From Actinostola sp. cb2023 (Eukaryota > Cnidaria > Anthozoa > Actiniaria > Actinostolidae): 64,000 nt of DNA. This document shows, one piece after another, positions 60,551 to 64,000 of the stretch (the stretch's first letter is position 1; each line of letters starts with the position of its first letter). The notes under the pieces were generated by a model. It did no database searches and was not told where the DNA came from. It was given only the letters and a program-made list of their open reading frames with translations. The position numbers and the translations under genes are program-made. The stretch is taken from contig JAUJYZ010001505.1 of the NCBI GenBank assembly GCA_033675265.1, positions 309,337-373,336 of the forward strand, written 5' to 3'.

Positions 60551-60631
60551 ATTAATCGGCTAAGCATCTAATACGGATGTGAATTTTTACTACACAGTAT
60601 TATAGTCGTATTCAATGCTTAGCCGACTAAT
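60551..60631. repeat. Foldback with TTAATCGGCTAAGCA arms
   Basis: TTAATCGGCTAAGCATCTAA at 60552 pairs with TGCTTAGCCGACTAA ending 60630; the inner CTAATACG pairs with CGTATT. Confidence 0.7.
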
Positions 60632-60639
60632 AACCTCTA

Positions 60640-61594
60640 TTTATAAAATATAATCAAGGGGATAACAGCAGCATAGTGTACTTCCCCTCTCAAAAATAAG
60701 AATGCATACAGCCTTTTAATAATAATTAATAATAATAAAATAATAATAATAACGGTTTAATGAAGCATTCCTACATCTTCAAAACAGGCTAAATTAATAT
60801 ATTAGGTAAGAAAGAAAGAAAGCTAAAATATAAAATATGTTAAAAATATGTATTATATATGTAGAATACTACTGATACACGAAATATGCTGAAATATTTC
60901 TCATCAATAGACTTCACTGAGTCTGCCTTGGGGAAAAATAGGGCAAATGATACACAGGGTATTACTCAAATACAACAACATGATATGGCAAGTAATTTAT
61001 TAGTCTTTGTACAAGATTGTACATTTATCTGCACATTTACTGAGAAGGAAAGAAAATACACCCCACCAATCTTGTTCTGTACTCTTTTTAACATTCACAA
61101 AAACACGACATTTTATATGGATACTTATTTTTTTGCAAAGGAACCCGAAACGAAGCCAACTGATTTTGTTCTGTCTCAACGGTATCGTAGTCCGTTGTTG
61201 AAGGAGGTAATTTATAGCGTAAATTAATCACTTGCCTCGACAGAAGAGAAGCGAAAACAAGTACAAAACCAAACTTGCGTGTTTTTTTCTTTGTGACCAG
61301 TAAAATCATTGCAGTTTCTTAGCAGAAAATAGTAGCAATGATCACCATTCAGACCGTCCGCCATTTTGAAAAAGAAAAAGATTCAGCTTTGTGTGTTATA
61401 CCTATGCGCAGAGGATTCTCTTCTGAAAAGCTCCGAGCATCGTATAGATTGACCAATCACGATTGAGCATTTACAAATGAAAGTCGCGCATGCGCGGACA
61501 TTTGGACCAAATCAGCATCGGCCTAGAAATGGCTGTTACCAGAGCCTCCGACGGGAGAAGGAACGACCGACCGAGGAGCTCTGGGTACGAGAAT
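60640..61594. other. Non-coding stretch
   Basis: A (TAA)n microsatellite lies at about 60715-60752. A 113-codon frame at 60886-61227 has no features. CCGCCATTTTG near 61367 and GCGCATGCGCG near 61490 are promoter-like words, but no exon can be assigned. Confidence 0.4.
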
Positions 61595-61873
61595 GAAATG
61601 TGGTCTCCAAGCATTCAAGTCAAATTATCTTTCGATTTCTACCGACCCCCAAGCTGCTTAATGTTACGGAGGCGAAGATTATTCAATAATCATTCCATTC
61701 ATCACAATAAATGACTTTCAAAAAATGCGTAGCTCCTGCTATGAATGTTCAAAGTGCATGTATACGGCGAAGACGGCAGCCATTGTCAGTTTAGCTCGTC
61801 ATGTCTGGACCTCCCTCACCTTGCAATATGTAACTCATAATACATCGTAAATACTGGTTATGACAACTGCAGC
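61595..61873. repeat. 279-bp near-identical direct repeat, copy 2
   Basis: See 53406-53684; differs at about two positions. Confidence 0.9.
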
Positions 61874-61951
61874 ATGCCTTCAGCATTGATAAAATAGAAT
61901 CCATCATTTTCAGTAGAGTTGCATATGTTCATATAGGCAAGTTAATAAATA

Positions 61952-62233
61952 TACACTCAAATTGCAGAAACGTTTGTAGTATACATTTATACAAATATCT
62001 AATGAGATACAAGATATCTAATGATACAAAGTGCGAAACATCGCTTATTTTCATCTAGTATATCTGAAACATCAATTTAGATTAGTATCGCATCCAAAAA
62101 GGACAACACAATAATTTTCAGCACTATTTTGTGCTTAAACAGATGTATTTTAGCATGTTCAACATTTTGCATCTCATTAGATATTTGTATATTTGTATAA
62201 ATGTATACTACAACGTTTCTGCAAACGAGTGTA
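61952..62233. mobile_element. TA-flanked MITE, family 3
   Basis: The left end TACACTCAAATTGCAGAAAC and the right end GTTTCTGCAAACGAGTGTA are inverted, continuing through GTAGTATACATTTATACAAA and CATCTCATTAGATATTTG. About 280 bp, non-coding, AT-rich core. Confidence 0.8.
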
Positions 62234-64000
62234 TATATGAGATAGAACTTCGACCATCTTGTTTTGTTATTCCTGTTATTTAAATTAGGCGCGGGATGGC
62301 GCGGGGATCTATGGGGCGCGTGTAAGAGGGGTTCTTTGTGTTTATGTTGGTATTTCACGCATTTGCGCAGGGGACAAAAATGCTCCATATGCTTACAATG
62401 AACACAACTGAATAAATTAATCACCGAGGAAAATTACGAAGAAGTGAGTGTGAGAGTCGTGTCCCTACTAGCAGTACTGCTATCAACTTAAACAGCAAAT
62501 AGCAATACCAAAATCCTTTGCAGTCTTGGAGTAGTTGACTGTTGTCTTCGACTGCGACAACGATTTTTGAAATAGGTGTATAGTCTGAGAGAATACAAAA
62601 GCCACGACGATGGCCCACGATTGCCTGAACTGAAGCCAACGAAAAATGCCAGGCCTTGTGTGTATTGAAAATACCAATCATACTCGTACAAGTTCGTCCG
62701 CAGTCATTTTTTTTATTTATTTTTATTTTTTATTAATTGGCCTCGGTCAGGAGCCCATTACTCCTGGCTCGGTGCACTAAGTCCCTATATGCAGACGGCG
62801 ACAGTCTAGCTACAAGACCAGATTAAGATGGGGCCCAATATCACGGCAAATAACTCTGCATAATTACTCAACTTAAAAATACCACCAAAGCTCTGAAACA
62901 AGTCAACGAAACTGCCAGGCCTGTTTTGATGAAAAATACAATCATTTCATTAATTCTCGTCGAGAGTACGTTCAGTTGCCCTGCCATGTAACATGTTTAT
63001 ACTTATTTTCCGAATACTGAAACAATGTTCACGTGACTAAAACCAGATGGCTTGAAATAATCAAAGCTATATATAGCCGTTATTTAGTTTCCACGGTTTT
63101 ATTATTGATAAAAACTTATAACTTAACATCGTGAAGATTGTGGTGCGAGTATTTTGTGAGAGGACATGACGTATACTTTCTCGGGAGTTTACACATTTTA
63201 CAAAATCTATAGACGGCGAACCTTGAACCGGAGGAAGTGTAATAAACTTCTGCTTCGGAGTTTAATACCTTCCATAGTTGGTATTTCCTGTGGATAAAGT
63301 AACCTCACAGGCTTAGAACTTGGCCTAAAATCCTATCTAAATGTACGGAAACCCCGAACAAAAGTTAATTTTACACTTCCAGTTGAAGTCGCCGGGGGTA
63401 CGGGGTAGATTTTGCACAACTTAACCTACACAGGAATGAACAGAATGATTTTCCCATTCAGCAGTGACGAAAGTTTTTATACTGAAACTAGAAACGCTCT
63501 ACTACTATCGTGAACTCGGGCTTCTTAATAAAGCTTTTTTGCTTGATTTTTAAATGTGAAAACCTAATAGCTTATTTGTATCATCATAACAGAATGGCAA
63601 AAATACAAATCGAAAAACAACCTTTAGATTTTTAGGAAACTATTTTAGAAAATAGAGCAAGGATAACAGCGTTTGGTTCCACTCTGTACGTGACTCAGTA
63701 GAGGCATGCATACTAGTGCGATTACCTTGCAAAGAAACCGATTTCCCAAACCGCTCATAAAAAAATTACGAGTTCTTACTAAGCCACAGACATCTGTTAG
63801 AAATACACTTTTCAGACAGAATGCAAGGCCCCAAAAGTCTTCTCTAGGATATATGCATATTTAACTTGAAGCAGTATTAAATGAACAACTCGACTGTCTC
63901 GAGCAAGGGGAGCACGTCTTGACTTGGACTTGGAAGAAAATCTACAAATTTGTCCTTTGAAATACAAAAAGTATATATTTAAGTATGACCGTTTTTTGTA
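62234..64000. other. Non-coding right end of the window
   Basis: No supported gene. It holds a lone MITE family 1 end at 62565-62580 and a dispersed 15-mer GTCAGGAGCCCATTA at about 62748 preceded by a T-rich run. The rest is unclassified sequence. Confidence 0.45.

Overview
The window looks like nuclear DNA of a metazoan, most likely an anthozoan cnidarian (coral or sea anemone). The evidence is AT-rich, intron-bearing DNA packed with transposons, two BEL/Pao retroelements, a Polinton/Maverick of the kind common in cnidarians, and a large beta-helix plus multi-pass membrane protein gene resembling a type I associate with anthozoan genomes. Species cannot be set from the sequence alone. No operon, CRISPR, rRNA or tRNA was recognised.

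Layout. 0-6.5 kb: a TA-flanked MITE, a 22-bp minisatellite, and the large terminal exon (minus strand) of a beta-helix membrane protein. 6.9-13.1 kb: a satellite block of 42-bp units, each holding a perfect 20-bp palindrome, interleaved with four near-identical 3' fragments of a CR1/L2-like LINE and invaded by two foldback elements. 13.49-27.88 kb: a complete-length Polinton (about 14.4 kb) with 6-bp target duplication TAATGC, inverted terminal repeats of about 425 bp or more, protein-primed DNA polymerase B, retroviral-type integrase, packaging ATPase, major capsid protein, a candidate penton and several small membrane proteins. 29.56-31.91 kb: a 5'-truncated L1/Tx1-like LINE with a 12-bp target duplication. 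32.6-33.5 kb: a possible two-exon small secreted protein. 33.9-42.0 kb: a remnant encoding a 2A-like peptide followed by an OTU-type cysteine protease segment, split by a young BEL/Pao element with apparently identical 328-bp LTRs and perfect 5-bp duplication TATGG. 42.0-47.0 kb: a second, decayed BEL/Pao with amplified 117-bp coding repeats and no RT or integrase, nested in a MITE. 47-64 kb: mostly non-coding DNA with foldback/MITE elements, a MULE-like MITE with a 9-bp duplication, a near-identical 279-bp direct repeat pair and a poly-C tract.

How the parts work together. In the Polinton, polymerase and integrase would serve replication and insertion; ATPase and capsid genes would serve packaging; the small membrane proteins are probably virion components. 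Nearly all right-hand and central genes run leftward and many have a TATATA-type box a few bases before the ATG. Five genes carry single-base length changes at short homopolymers, so this copy is either a recently decayed provirus-like element or an assembly with homopolymer errors. No separate adenain-like protease was found. The most unusual points are: two different proteins that start inside the two Polinton ITRs and share an N-terminus; the 2A-OTU remnant; and the palindromic satellite with its LINE-containing higher-order repeat.
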